Shown here: positions 26,446-37,691 of the stretch, one piece after another
Position numbering within the stretch: the first letter of the stretch is position 1
How the letters are laid out: each line of letters opens with the position of its first letter
Translations under genes and position numbers: made by a program
Assembly: GCA_902362435.1 (NCBI GenBank)
Contig: CABIWW010000018.1
Location: 1 to 40,744 of the forward strand
Direction of reading: 5' to 3'
From: Eubacteriaceae bacterium
GTDB lineage: Bacteria; Bacillota; Clostridia; Peptostreptococcales; Anaerovoracaceae
Length of the DNA stretch: 40,744 bases
The notes under the pieces: model-generated
What the model saw: only the letters and a program-made list of their open reading frames with translations
Told to the model about the DNA's origin: nothing
Database searches by the model: none

Positions 26446-26898
26446 ATGGCACTGTATAACGATAAAGTAATGGATCATTTCCTGAATCCGCACAATGTAG
26501 GAGAAATCGAAAACGCTGACGGTATAGGTACTTACGGCAGCCCGGTCTGCGGAGACATGATGCAGATGTCGATCAATGTAGATGAAAACGACATCATAAC
26601 TGATGCGAAGTTCAAGACGTTCGGATGCGGCAGCGCTATCGCGTCATCGAGCATGGCGACAGATATGATAATCGGCAAGAGTGTCGAAGAGGCGCTGGAG
26701 CTCTCGAATCAGAAGATCGTCGATGAGCTCGGAGGTCTTCCTGCTGTAAAGCTGCACTGTTCGGTCCTCGCGGAGCATGCTATAAAGGCTGCGATCTACG
26801 ATTATGCGATGAAGAACGGCAAGACTTACAAGGGACTCGAAGGATTCGATCCTAATGAGGAAGAGGATCATCATCATGACATCGATGAAGAAGAATAA
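26446..26898 (+). CDS. iscU: iron-sulfur cluster scaffold (IscU/NifU-like)
   Basis: 150-residue scaffold. The three cluster cysteines are C35 (PVCGD), C61 (FGCGSA) and C105 (KLHCSV). The core resembles the NifU N-terminal domain. After about residue 130 there is an acidic and His-rich tail ending DHHHDIDEEE, not part of the usual fold and possibly metal-binding. Its final 23 bases overlap the mnmA start, and the AGAGGA ribosome site of mnmA is encoded within the acidic tail. Confidence 0.93.
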   Translation: MALYNDKVMDHFLNPHNVGEIENADGIGTYGSPVCGDMMQMSINVDENDIITDAKFKTFGCGSAIASSSMATDMIIGKSVEEALELSNQKIVDELGGLPAVKLHCSVLAEHAIKAAIYDYAMKNGKTYKGLEGFDPNEEEDHHHDIDEEE

Positions 26899-28162
26899 AG
26901 TGGTACTGGGTCTGAGCGGCGGTGTGGACAGCACTGCCGCCGCTTTGATTTTAAAGGAAAAGGGGTATGAGGTCACAGGTCTGTACTTCGATGTGTTCGG
27001 CGGCAGCGCCAAGTCAGAGGAGGGCAGAGCGAAGGCCGAGACTGCTGCAGAGCAGCTCGGTATAAAGTTCATCTACAGGGATCTCAGCGATGAGTTCCGC
27101 GAAAAGGTGATCGGCAATTTCTGCAGCGAGTATTCATGCGGCAGGACGCCTAATCCGTGCATCGTCTGCAATCCCGGTGTAAAGTTCAGGGTGCTGCTGG
27201 AGACTGCGGATCGGGAGGGTGCGCAGTACATAGCGACGGGTCACTATGCCGGCACATATCACGATGAAGCTACGGACACGTGGTTCATAAGACGTGCAGC
27301 AAACGAGGCGAAGGATCAGTCGTACATGCTTTACAGACTGGGGCAGGAGGTCGTGTCGAGACTGCTGCTGCCGCTCAACGATGTCGACGACAAGGAAAAG
27401 ATCCGCGACATCGCGAGGAAAAACGATATGAAGAACGCCGAGGCAAAGGACAGCCAGGAGATCTGTTTCATAGAGGCGGACGACAATTACAAGGATTTCC
27501 TGAAGCGCCGCGGATACGAGACTCCGGAGGGGGATTTCGTGGATGCGCAGGGAAATGTGCTGGGGCGTCACAAGGGGATCCTGAATTACACGATAGGCCA
27601 GCGAAAAGGTCTGGGCATCGCGCTCGGAAAGCCTGCTTTCGTCACTGCGATAGACGGTGTGAAGGATCAGGTCGTGCTCGGCGACAATGCCGATCTGTTC
27701 AAAACCGAGGTCTGTTCTTCCGGGAATGTGATGTTCGGTGTCAGGACGGATGTGGCGCCGATGGATGGAAGCCTGGAGGAAGGCAGTCCGGATGTGACTA
27801 AGGCTGAGACTTCCGGGAGAGTCTGCACTGCCGGGTCTGATGATCAAGATGAGAGTGCATGTGCCGCTGGATCTGGCATTTCAGATGAAATGGTCTGCAC
27901 CGCAGAAGATGGAGGATCTGTGGCAGGAAACGGCGGCGGTCAGGTCTGTCAGACGATCCCGGACGAGCTGAAAGCGTGGCTCGGAGACGGGATCAGAGCT
28001 AAGATCCGCTATGCCGCAAAGCCTGCGGAAGCATCGGTAACGCTGCTCGATGACGGCAGGATAATGGCTTCGTTCAGCGAGCCGCAGCGCGCGCCGACGC
28101 CAGGACAGTCGATAGTGTTTTACAAAGGAGACCTCGTGATAGGCGGCGGTTTCATCGACTGA
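26876..28162 (+). CDS. mnmA: tRNA-specific 2-thiouridylase MnmA with C-terminal insertion
   Basis: Thiolates U34 of tRNA-Lys/Glu/Gln with sulfur from IscS. 428 residues, longer than the usual 350-370. P-loop GLSGGVDST at about 12-20; catalytic Cys pair C98 (NPCIVC, in GRTPNPCIVCN) and C197 (DSQEICFIE); tRNA-binding middle domain with TIGQRKGLGI. A low-complexity Gly/Ser/Ala/Asp stretch with scattered cysteines lies at about residues 293-366 in the C-terminal beta-barrel, which resumes at RAKIRYAA and EPQRAPTPGQSIVFYKGD. ATG 26876 has AGAGGA 8 nt upstream; ATG 26885 is the alternative. Confidence 0.93.
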   Translation: MTSMKKNKVVLGLSGGVDSTAAALILKEKGYEVTGLYFDVFGGSAKSEEGRAKAETAAEQLGIKFIYRDLSDEFREKVIGNFCSEYSCGRTPNPCIVCNPGVKFRVLLETADREGAQYIATGHYAGTYHDEATDTWFIRRAANEAKDQSYMLYRLGQEVVSRLLLPLNDVDDKEKIRDIARKNDMKNAEAKDSQEICFIEADDNYKDFLKRRGYETPEGDFVDAQGNVLGRHKGILNYTIGQRKGLGIALGKPAFVTAIDGVKDQVVLGDNADLFKTEVCSSGNVMFGVRTDVAPMDGSLEEGSPDVTKAETSGRVCTAGSDDQDESACAAGSGISDEMVCTAEDGGSVAGNGGGQVCQTIPDELKAWLGDGIRAKIRYAAKPAEASVTLLDDGRIMASFSEPQRAPTPGQSIVFYKGDLVIGGGFID

Positions 28163-28181
28163 ATGAAATACTGAATAGTGT

Positions 28182-28241
28182 CTGGCAATGAGGTCCGGAC
28201 TTCAGATCCGGGCATCGGCTATGATCCGATCCTTCTGCCAG
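28182..28241. other. possible three-way junction in the mnmA-ridA gap
   Basis: Outer arms CTGGCA (28182-28187) and TGCCAG (28236-28241) enclose two hairpins. These are GTCCGGA/TCCGGGC (28193-28199, 28207-28213, one wobble) and ATCGG/CCGAT (28214-28218, 28226-28230), both with 7-nt loops. No T-run follows. Stems are short, so chance is possible. Confidence 0.3.
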
Positions 28242-28292
28242 TGCATCGGTAAAGGAAAACGTAGCAGAAAGATCGCATTCACCAACGTATGT

Positions 28293-28360
28293 TTTACAGC
28301 GGAAGATGTGATATTGTGATATAATAATGGAGTCGAAACGCGCGATCACCGCAGTGATCG
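28293..28360 (+). promoter_or_regulatory. candidate ridA promoter with downstream palindrome
   Basis: A perfect TATAAT at 28320-28325 follows TTTACA at 28293-28298 with an over-long 21-nt gap. CGATCAC/GTGATCG (28343-28349, 28354-28360) forms a perfect 7-bp hairpin with a 4-nt loop just past the expected start site and may be an operator. Confidence 0.45.
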
Positions 28361-28414
28361 GTAGTTATGATAAATTGACGAATAAGTTTAAAACAGTTTG
28401 AGGAGGTTTTGCAA

Positions 28415-28795
28415 ATGAGTGCTATCAGAAAGATACATACAGAAAACGCACCTGCAGCAGTAGGTCCATATTCGCAGGCAGTCGAAGTGAACGGCATGCT
28501 TTACACATCGGGACAGATCCCGCTCGACCCGGCAACAGGCAATATCGTGGACGGTGACATCAAGGCGCAGGCAGACAGGGCGATGAAAAATATCGTCGCA
28601 GTGCTCGAGGCGGCAGGAACGACTGCTGACAAAGTCGTGAAGACGATGTGCTTCCTCGCTGACATGGACGACTTTGCCGCTTTCAATGAAGTGTACGCAG
28701 AGTATTTCACGGAGAAACCGGCGAGATCATGCGTTGCTGTCAAGTCGCTTCCAAAGGGCGCGCTGTGCGAGATCGAAGTGATCGCTGCGCTGTAG
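28415..28795 (+). CDS. ridA: RidA-family enamine/imine deaminase
   Basis: 126-residue trimeric Rid protein that hydrolyses reactive enamines and imines formed by PLP enzymes such as threonine dehydratase. Family features: NAPAAVGPYSQAV, LYTSGQIPLDPATG, the catalytic Arg in KPARSCVAV and the C-terminal GALCEIEVIA. GAGGAGG just upstream makes ATG 28415 the start; a TTG at 28409 in the same frame is too close to that site. Single gene followed by tRNA-Gly. Confidence 0.95.
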   Translation: MSAIRKIHTENAPAAVGPYSQAVEVNGMLYTSGQIPLDPATGNIVDGDIKAQADRAMKNIVAVLEAAGTTADKVVKTMCFLADMDDFAAFNEVYAEYFTEKPARSCVAVKSLPKGALCEIEVIAAL

Positions 28796-28868
28796 CTGAC
28801 GACAGAGCTGCCGGCAGCAGGCCTGCGGTGTGACGGAAGATGTGGCGATCCGTGTCGCATAATTCTGT

Positions 28869-28897
28869 TTTACATTCGTGACGAAAAGTGATATAAT
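28869..28897 (+). promoter_or_regulatory. promoter of tRNA-Gly
   Basis: TTTACA at 28869-28874, exactly 17 nt, then TATAAT at 28892-28897; 39 bp before the tRNA. Its -10 block shares 15 identical bases with the one upstream of ridA. Confidence 0.85.
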
Positions 28898-28901
28898 AAT
28901 G

Positions 28902-28933
28902 GCGTTCCTGATCGGCAGAGCGATCGGGAACGC
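28902..28933 (+). other. leader hairpin of the tRNA-Gly transcript
   Basis: GCGTTCCTGATCG (28902-28914) and CGATCGGGAACGC (28921-28933) form a 13-bp stem with one wobble and a 6-nt loop. It fills the whole leader from the predicted start site to 3 nt before the tRNA. Confidence 0.7.
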
Positions 28934-28936
28934 TGT

Positions 28937-29010
28937 GCGGATGTAGTTTAGTGGCAAAACCTTAGCTTCCCAAGCTAAAGTTGTGGGTTCGATTCCCATC
29001 ATCCGCTCCA
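28937..29010 (+). tRNA. tRNA-Gly (anticodon CCC)
   Basis: Complete cloverleaf: acceptor GCGGATG/CATCCGC, D arm GTTTAGTGGCAAAAC, anticodon arm TTAGC-TTCCCAA-GCTAA with anticodon CCC, T arm with GGTTCGATTCC, discriminator T and an encoded CCA. CCC reads only GGG codons, so a tRNA-Gly(TCC) is expected elsewhere. Own promoter and terminator. Confidence 0.96.
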
Positions 29011-29016
29011 TACTCA

Positions 29017-29051
29017 AAAGCCTGCAATTTTAACAGCTGCAGGCTTTTTTA
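29017..29051 (+). terminator. terminator of tRNA-Gly
   Basis: AAAGCCTGCA (29017-29026) pairs perfectly with TGCAGGCTTT (29038-29047), followed by more T residues. Confidence 0.92.
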
Positions 29052-29094
29052 TTGCTTAGAACTGGGCAACAATTTTTTTTATGCAAGTTTTATT

Positions 29095-29490
29095 TTACAG
29101 ACCAAGCCTTGCCTTTAAACCGTCCTGCAGGACCTGAGAGAAATTTATGTTTTGCGCAATCGCTTCTTCATTAAGCCATTGAGGGATAGAAAGAGTTTTC
29201 TTGACAGCTTTGGAGCTGTGTTTTTTTCTGTACGCCTGCATGTCAAATTCGATAAGTGCTACATATGCATTGTCTTCAGGTGAAAGTTTATCTATTTCAG
29301 TAGGGGCTGGAACGTCATGTTCCTTTATGCGATCTTCAAGTGCGAGCCCCAGTGCATCAATAGCCATTTCGTAAGCTTCTGCCATATCATCACCTTGTGT
29401 AAGACACTCTGGGATATCAGGAAATGAGATCCAGAAACCGCCTTCCTCAGCTTTATGAAAATATGCAGGATAAAAATACTTGTTTTTCAT
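29095..29490 (-). CDS. hicB: HicB-family antitoxin
   Basis: 131-residue antitoxin. The N-terminal partial RNase-H-like HicB domain has YPAYFHKAEEGGFWISFPDIPECLTQGDDMAEA. The C-terminal part (LSIPQWLNEEAIAQNINFSQVLQDGLKARLG) is a ribbon-helix-helix DNA-binding domain. Perfect GGAGGT site before the ATG. The toxin gene that should precede it is reduced to a head-and-tail remnant, so this antitoxin now seems to lack its partner but may still bind the operator at 29637-29650. Confidence 0.92.
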   Translation of the reverse strand: MKNKYFYPAYFHKAEEGGFWISFPDIPECLTQGDDMAEAYEMAIDALGLALEDRIKEHDVPAPTEIDKLSPEDNAYVALIEFDMQAYRKKHSSKAVKKTLSIPQWLNEEAIAQNINFSQVLQDGLKARLGL

Positions 29491-29518
29491 TATATATACC
29501 TCCTGTAAAGGGGCAGAG

Positions 29519-29591
29519 CTACTTGAGCCCTGCCTGTTTCTATTTCAAAGCCGTTCTTTTTAAGAAGTTTTACCATCTGTTTCGGTGTCAT
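29519..29591 (-). pseudogene. hicA: internally deleted hicA toxin gene
   Basis: From ATG 29591 the frame reads MTPKQMVKLLKKNGFEI, the standard start of HicA. Only a few codons on, another frame reads KQAGLK and stop (TAG at 29519-29521), the standard HicA end. About 35 middle codons, including the histidine and the dsRBD-like core, are missing and the join is out of frame. The original frame runs on only to 29490 as a 33-residue nonsense product. The ribosome site of hicB is intact. Confidence 0.82.
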
Positions 29592-29628
29592 TGGTATAGG
29601 ATTTAAGCGCCTTTCTTATCTTGCTTAT

Positions 29629-29657
29629 ATCTTACTACGTAATAATACGTGCGTCAA
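29629..29657 (-). promoter_or_regulatory. hicAB promoter with overlapping operator
   Basis: On the minus strand TTGACG (29657-29652), 17 nt, TAAGAT (29634-29629). The spacer holds ACGTA-ATAA-TACGT (29637-29650), a perfect 5-4-5 inverted repeat. A related ATTACGTATAAT occurs at 29672-29683. Position between -35 and -10 suits autorepression by HicB. Confidence 0.65.
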
Positions 29658-29916
29658 TTATAATGAGTAAAATTACGTATAATACTTTAATATATTATAC
29701 TATAGAATGGTAAAATATTCCATGATTCTGTTGAAATTTAATAATAATTTATATATAATATTTTTAGAAAGAAGGCTTCGTTCGTAACTTGTAGAGCATC
29801 CGTTCCATATATAAACCCCTGCAGGTTTGATCGCTGCAGTAGTGTTGTGGTGTTGATGATTATCGGCAGGTAACAGTAAAAGCGTACGAAGAACATAGAA
29901 AAAAAACGGAGTTAAA

Positions 29917-30717
29917 ATGGCAAAGATCATTAAAAAAGGATACCAGTTAGAAAAAGAATATTTAGATATACAAAGACGCGGAGAAGGGCATCAGAAAGAA
30001 AAGCGAAAAAACATCATGACAGCTTTGCTGATATGTTCTGCAATATACGCTGCAGTTATCTGCTTTGATGCATTTTACATAGGTGGAAAGTTGCTGATAC
30101 CTGCATCTCTGGTATTTGCTCTTATAGTGATGTGTGCATTTACATATTATATCTGTATACCAGATCTGCATGCTAATGATCATAAAGATATGCAAATACT
30201 TCGTTCAGGGATTTCCGGAGAACGGGTGACTGCTGAAGAGCTTTCTCTCCTTCCGGATGACTATACAATTTTTCAGGACATCGAAGTAGAATATGATGGA
30301 AAAATCAGCGAAATAGATAATATAGTCGTAGGAAAAAGCGGAGTGTTTATTGTTGAAAGCAAGAACCATGGAGGGGTGATTGCAGGTGATTATGAGGATA
30401 CTTACTGGACACAGGATAAAATCAGTAGAGGCGGAAGACTGTATTCAAAAGAAATCTACAGCCCGGTAAAGCAGGTAAGAACGCATATATACCGGCTGGC
30501 AAATCTGCTGCGCGACAATGGCGTCTTTACATATGTCAGAGGGATAGTTTATTTTACTAATGAAAACACTTCAGTACGAATATCCGGAAATGAGAACGAT
30601 ATACCTGTGTTTTCCTACTACGATGCCGGAATGATGCGCCGGGCGATACTGAATGGCGATGCTCGTCTTACGGTTGCAGAAGCAGATCATATCGTCGGCA
30701 TTATTGATGCATTATGA
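29917..30717 (+). CDS. NERD-domain membrane protein
   Basis: 266 residues. A basic N-terminal 35 residues precede two transmembrane helices (about 34-55 and 60-85). The NERD (nuclease-related) domain follows at about 95-200, with GISGERVTAEELSLLPDDY, IEVEYDGKISEIDNIVVGKSGVFIVESKNHGG; the Asp and the ExK pair (ESK) match the nuclease-like core. GGAG lies before the ATG. NERD proteins are linked to DNA or RNA processing and often occur in accessory regions, but no activity can be assigned. Overlaps nothing; the ACT gene follows after 65 bp. Confidence 0.85.
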   Translation: MAKIIKKGYQLEKEYLDIQRRGEGHQKEKRKNIMTALLICSAIYAAVICFDAFYIGGKLLIPASLVFALIVMCAFTYYICIPDLHANDHKDMQILRSGISGERVTAEELSLLPDDYTIFQDIEVEYDGKISEIDNIVVGKSGVFIVESKNHGGVIAGDYEDTYWTQDKISRGGRLYSKEIYSPVKQVRTHIYRLANLLRDNGVFTYVRGIVYFTNENTSVRISGNENDIPVFSYYDAGMMRRAILNGDARLTVAEADHIVGIIDAL

Positions 30718-30782
30718 GCGCTGACAGCATATACCGGAGAAATCATAATTTTATTTATGATTGGATATTATGGAGTAGTATT

Positions 30783-31151
30783 ATGGAAATCAAAAAGATA
30801 GATCATGAATTTTCGGTCTATAAAGTCGCAGACTACTCGCAGATCGACATAGATAGGGAATATGTGTTCACAGGCAGGACCGATGAAGAACGATCCCTGG
30901 TGTGCATCACCGGCGATGTGCCGGTCAATGTGACAGACAGGGATGACGGCTGGAAAGCATTCAGGATACAGGGCATCCTTGATTTTTCACTGATAGGCAT
31001 CCTGTCGAGGATCGCGGGAATACTTGCGGAGAATGAAATCGGCATATTTGCAGTATCGACATTCAATACGGATTATGTCCTGACGAAGAAAGAGAATTAT
31101 GATAAGGCTCTGGAGGCTTTGAAGCAGGCAGGGTATGAGATCATAGAATAA
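30783..31151 (+). CDS. small ACT-domain protein
   Basis: 122-residue protein with tandem ACT-like folds. The second is clear: FSLIGILSRIAGILAENEIGIFAVSTFNTDYVLTKKENYDKALEAL. Such stand-alone ACT proteins bind amino acids or act as regulatory partners. GGAG 9 nt before ATG 30783 sets the start; a longer frame from 30714 has no ribosome site and would overlap the NERD gene. Ligand unknown. Confidence 0.85.
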   Translation: MEIKKIDHEFSVYKVADYSQIDIDREYVFTGRTDEERSLVCITGDVPVNVTDRDDGWKAFRIQGILDFSLIGILSRIAGILAENEIGIFAVSTFNTDYVLTKKENYDKALEALKQAGYEIIE

Positions 31152-31414
31152 GATCCGGACAAAAATCAGTTATACATCGATTACGCAGTCATATTTTCTA
31201 TGGCTGCATTTTTTTCGAAATGCGAAATGTATAAAAAATGTGTCTGAGAGGGGTGTTTTGTGACAGTCTATTATAACTTTTTGATATGATTTAGGAGTTA
31301 AAACATACAATACTGAAATCAGCTGAAAAGCTGAAAACATGTATTTGACATTTGTTAGCATTATTTCGTGCGACTTCGACACATCGGACACATCGACATC
31401 ATCGCTCAAGTGAA

Positions 31415-31443
31415 TTGTAAACTCCGTCCTCCTATGATAAAAT
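31415..31443 (+). promoter_or_regulatory. promoter of the aldo/keto reductase gene
   Basis: TTGTAA at 31415-31420, 17 nt, TAAAAT at 31438-31443; 46 bp before the ATG. The rest of the 337-bp gap from 31152 is AT-rich. It has a short GACACATCG repetition near 31376-31400 and no convincing gene. Confidence 0.5.
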
Positions 31444-31488
31444 CTGTCATATGACAACGCTGATGATCATAAGAGGAGGCATCTATAA

Positions 31489-32463
31489 ATGAAGAAGAAC
31501 AGATTAGGCAATACGGATCTATACGTTTCTCCGGTTTCGTTCGGTGTGCTGACGGTGGGGAACACGCAGCTGGATCTGCCGGTGGAAGAGGGCGCGGAGC
31601 TCATAAAATATGCTATTTCAAAGGGAGTCAATTTTTTTGATACGGCGCAGTACTACGAGACGTACCCGTATCTGCGCGAGGCGCTGAAGGATATCGATAT
31701 GAGTGCCGGTTCGAATGAGAGGCCTGTGATCTGCACGAAGTCGCTGGATCTTTCGTATGAGAAGATGGAGTATGCGATCGAGGAGGCGCTGCGGGAGCTG
31801 GACACGGATATGATCGAGATATTCCTGCTTCACGAGGTCAGGCAGGATCCCGACTGGGAGATGCGAAAGGGCGCGTGGCAGTGTCTGATCGACTATAAGG
31901 CAAAGGGTGTGCTCAAGGCGATCGGAGTCTCGACGCATCATATAGATGTAGTGGAAAAGATGGCAGATGTTCCTGAATGTGACGTCGTGTTCCCTCTGAT
32001 AAACTATGCAGGGCTCGGGATCAGGAAGGGCGGCGGTCCGGGAACCAGCGAGGAGATGGCGGCAGCTATAAAGAAGTGCGCTGATGCGGGAAAAGGGCTG
32101 TTCGCGATGAAAGCGTTCGGCGGCGGCAACCTCACGGGTCATTACATGAAAGCGCTGAACTACGTCGCAGGACTCGAGGGCATATCGTCGATCATGGTAG
32201 GCCTGGGGAAAAAAGAAGAAGTCGACAGTCTCGTCGCATATGCGGAGGGGAAGCTGCCGGCGGATTTCCAGCCTGATGTGAGCCGCAAGAAGATACGCAT
32301 CGACCTCGGAGACTGTGAAGGCTGCGGAAGATGCATAGAAAGATGCCCTAACAAGGCGATATTCCGCAACGACAGAGGACTGGCCCAGGTCGATCACGGA
32401 ATCTGTCTCACGTGCGGATACTGCGCACCTGTCTGTCCGGTGAGGGCGATAATAATGTTCTGA
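31489..32463 (+). CDS. aldo/keto reductase with C-terminal 2x[4Fe-4S] ferredoxin domain
   Basis: 324 residues. An AKR-type TIM barrel covers about 1-260: RLGNTDLYVSPVSFG, the Asp and Tyr of FFDTAQYYE, Lys in CTKS, His in FLLHEV, GVSTHH. A bacterial ferredoxin domain (about 265-324) follows with CEGCGRCIERCPNKA and CLTCGYCAPVCPVRA. This fused form is common in anaerobes and probably couples NAD(P)H or a flavin to ferredoxin. GAGGAGG precedes the ATG. Substrate unknown. Confidence 0.93.
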   Translation: MKKNRLGNTDLYVSPVSFGVLTVGNTQLDLPVEEGAELIKYAISKGVNFFDTAQYYETYPYLREALKDIDMSAGSNERPVICTKSLDLSYEKMEYAIEEALRELDTDMIEIFLLHEVRQDPDWEMRKGAWQCLIDYKAKGVLKAIGVSTHHIDVVEKMADVPECDVVFPLINYAGLGIRKGGGPGTSEEMAAAIKKCADAGKGLFAMKAFGGGNLTGHYMKALNYVAGLEGISSIMVGLGKKEEVDSLVAYAEGKLPADFQPDVSRKKIRIDLGDCEGCGRCIERCPNKAIFRNDRGLAQVDHGICLTCGYCAPVCPVRAIIMF

Positions 32464-32591
32464 CCTTGCTAAGCAGGGGATCGCAGACATATCATATAAC
32501 ATGCAGAAATAATAGCAAGCTATTAACTTTAGTTCAAAAGCGTGCTATCGTTTCGCTATCATTGAAGGTATTTATGGAAGCAAATAAATCA

Positions 32592-32639
32592 TTTACAGAT
32601 GAAAATGATTATGTTATCTTAAAGGTGAACGAACATTCA
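32592..32639 (+). promoter_or_regulatory. promoter and candidate operator of the TetR gene
   Basis: TTTACA (32592-32597), 17 nt, TATCTT (32615-32620). The imperfect palindrome TGAACGAACATTCA (32626-32639, five of six pairs match) covers the expected start site, a typical spot for TetR autorepression. Confidence 0.5.
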
Positions 32640-32667
32640 TTCAATGGAGGTGCAAAATTTATAAAAT

Positions 32668-33273
32668 ATGAAGGAAAGAAATATAGAAGAACACAACGCG
32701 AAGAAAAATGAGCTGATGGAAAAGTGCTATGATTACTATTGCGAAAACGGATTATACGGAACCGGAATGAAAGAGCTTGCAGCACATTGCGGCGTCTCGG
32801 CGTCTAATCTGTATCATTATTTTAAAAACAAAGACGATCTGATCATAGAGTCGACCGCCTATTGCATGGAAAAGGTAGAGGATGATTTCATGATGCTGGC
32901 ACCTGAATATCAGGAAGATGTCATCAGATTTCTAAATGAGACACCGGAGTGGACCGCCAAAAAACACGGAAAAAAGTACAGGATGATGTATCAGGTTTAT
33001 ACGCATCCCAAGTATTTTGAACACGGTAAAAGGTTTTTTGAAGGTGTCAATCAAAGATATACAGAATATGCCAAAATGCTGGAAGCTAAGATCGGCATAC
33101 CCTACACTACCATTACGCCGCTTATTTTTATTTATGTAAGAGCTTGTGTGCACTACGCATTGTTTGAAGACAAATATTATCTTGAAGCACAAATAGAAGT
33201 CTTGAAAAAGGCAGTCAGGCTTTTTATAGCAGAGGAAATGAGTAAGAGCCTGCAAATAAACAGTCAAGGCTGA
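32668..33273 (+). CDS. TetR-family transcriptional regulator
   Basis: 201 residues. The N-terminal helix-turn-helix (about 18-62) reads CYDYYCENGLYGTGMKELAAHCGVSASNLYHYFKNKDDLI, a clear TetR signature; the rest is the helical ligand-binding and dimer domain. ATG 32668 is the first possible start, since a stop lies two codons upstream. The GGAGG at 32646-32650 is 17 nt away, so initiation may be weak. Only 22 bp separate it from the giant surface protein gene, so it probably regulates that gene with itself. Confidence 0.9.
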   Translation: MKERNIEEHNAKKNELMEKCYDYYCENGLYGTGMKELAAHCGVSASNLYHYFKNKDDLIIESTAYCMEKVEDDFMMLAPEYQEDVIRFLNETPEWTAKKHGKKYRMMYQVYTHPKYFEHGKRFFEGVNQRYTEYAKMLEAKIGIPYTTITPLIFIYVRACVHYALFEDKYYLEAQIEVLKKAVRLFIAEEMSKSLQINSQG

Positions 33274-33295
33274 ATCGATGGAAGGAGAAAGCTGT

Positions 33296-37486
<4,191 letters not shown>

Positions 37487-37571
37487 GCAAGGTGGTGTGC
37501 AGCCGTTATAACAGGAAGTCAGAAAAACTGATGTAAAAAAAGAATCCGCCTTCACTTTTTTCACTTAGGGA

Positions 37572-37600
37572 TTGACACGAGCGCTTTTGTGGTGTAAAGT
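37572..37600 (+). promoter_or_regulatory. promoter of the amino acid ABC transporter
   Basis: Consensus TTGACA at 37572-37577, 17-nt spacer, TAAAGT at 37595-37600; 92 bp before the binding protein gene. Confidence 0.75.
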
Positions 37601-37691
37601 GATATAGACGATGATTTTAATGCGATAAAGCGATAACACACTGCTTTATCGATACTGAACACAATGACAATATTATTTATGGAGGATCACA

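Noticed and set aside
28985..29100. tRNA-Gly 3' end as an integration site for the following accessory genes
   Set aside because: I found no second copy of the tRNA 3' end downstream and no integrase gene, so an island boundary here is not supported.
29771..29850. tRNA-like fragment (TGTAGAGCA followed by a GCAGGTTTGATCGCTGC arm)
   Set aside because: D-arm and T-arm look-alikes exist, but no acceptor stem or anticodon stem can be formed, and the T-loop lacks the conserved C.
31170..31457. 95-codon minus-strand frame in the gap before the aldo/keto reductase gene
   Set aside because: No ribosome site, no recognisable motif, and it overlies the probable promoter of the next gene.
32574..32711. 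45-codon frame (MEANKSF...) before and overlapping tetR
   Set aside because: It has a GAAGG near the start, but it covers the tetR promoter and operator and runs 44 nt into tetR; the promoter interpretation explains the sequence better.
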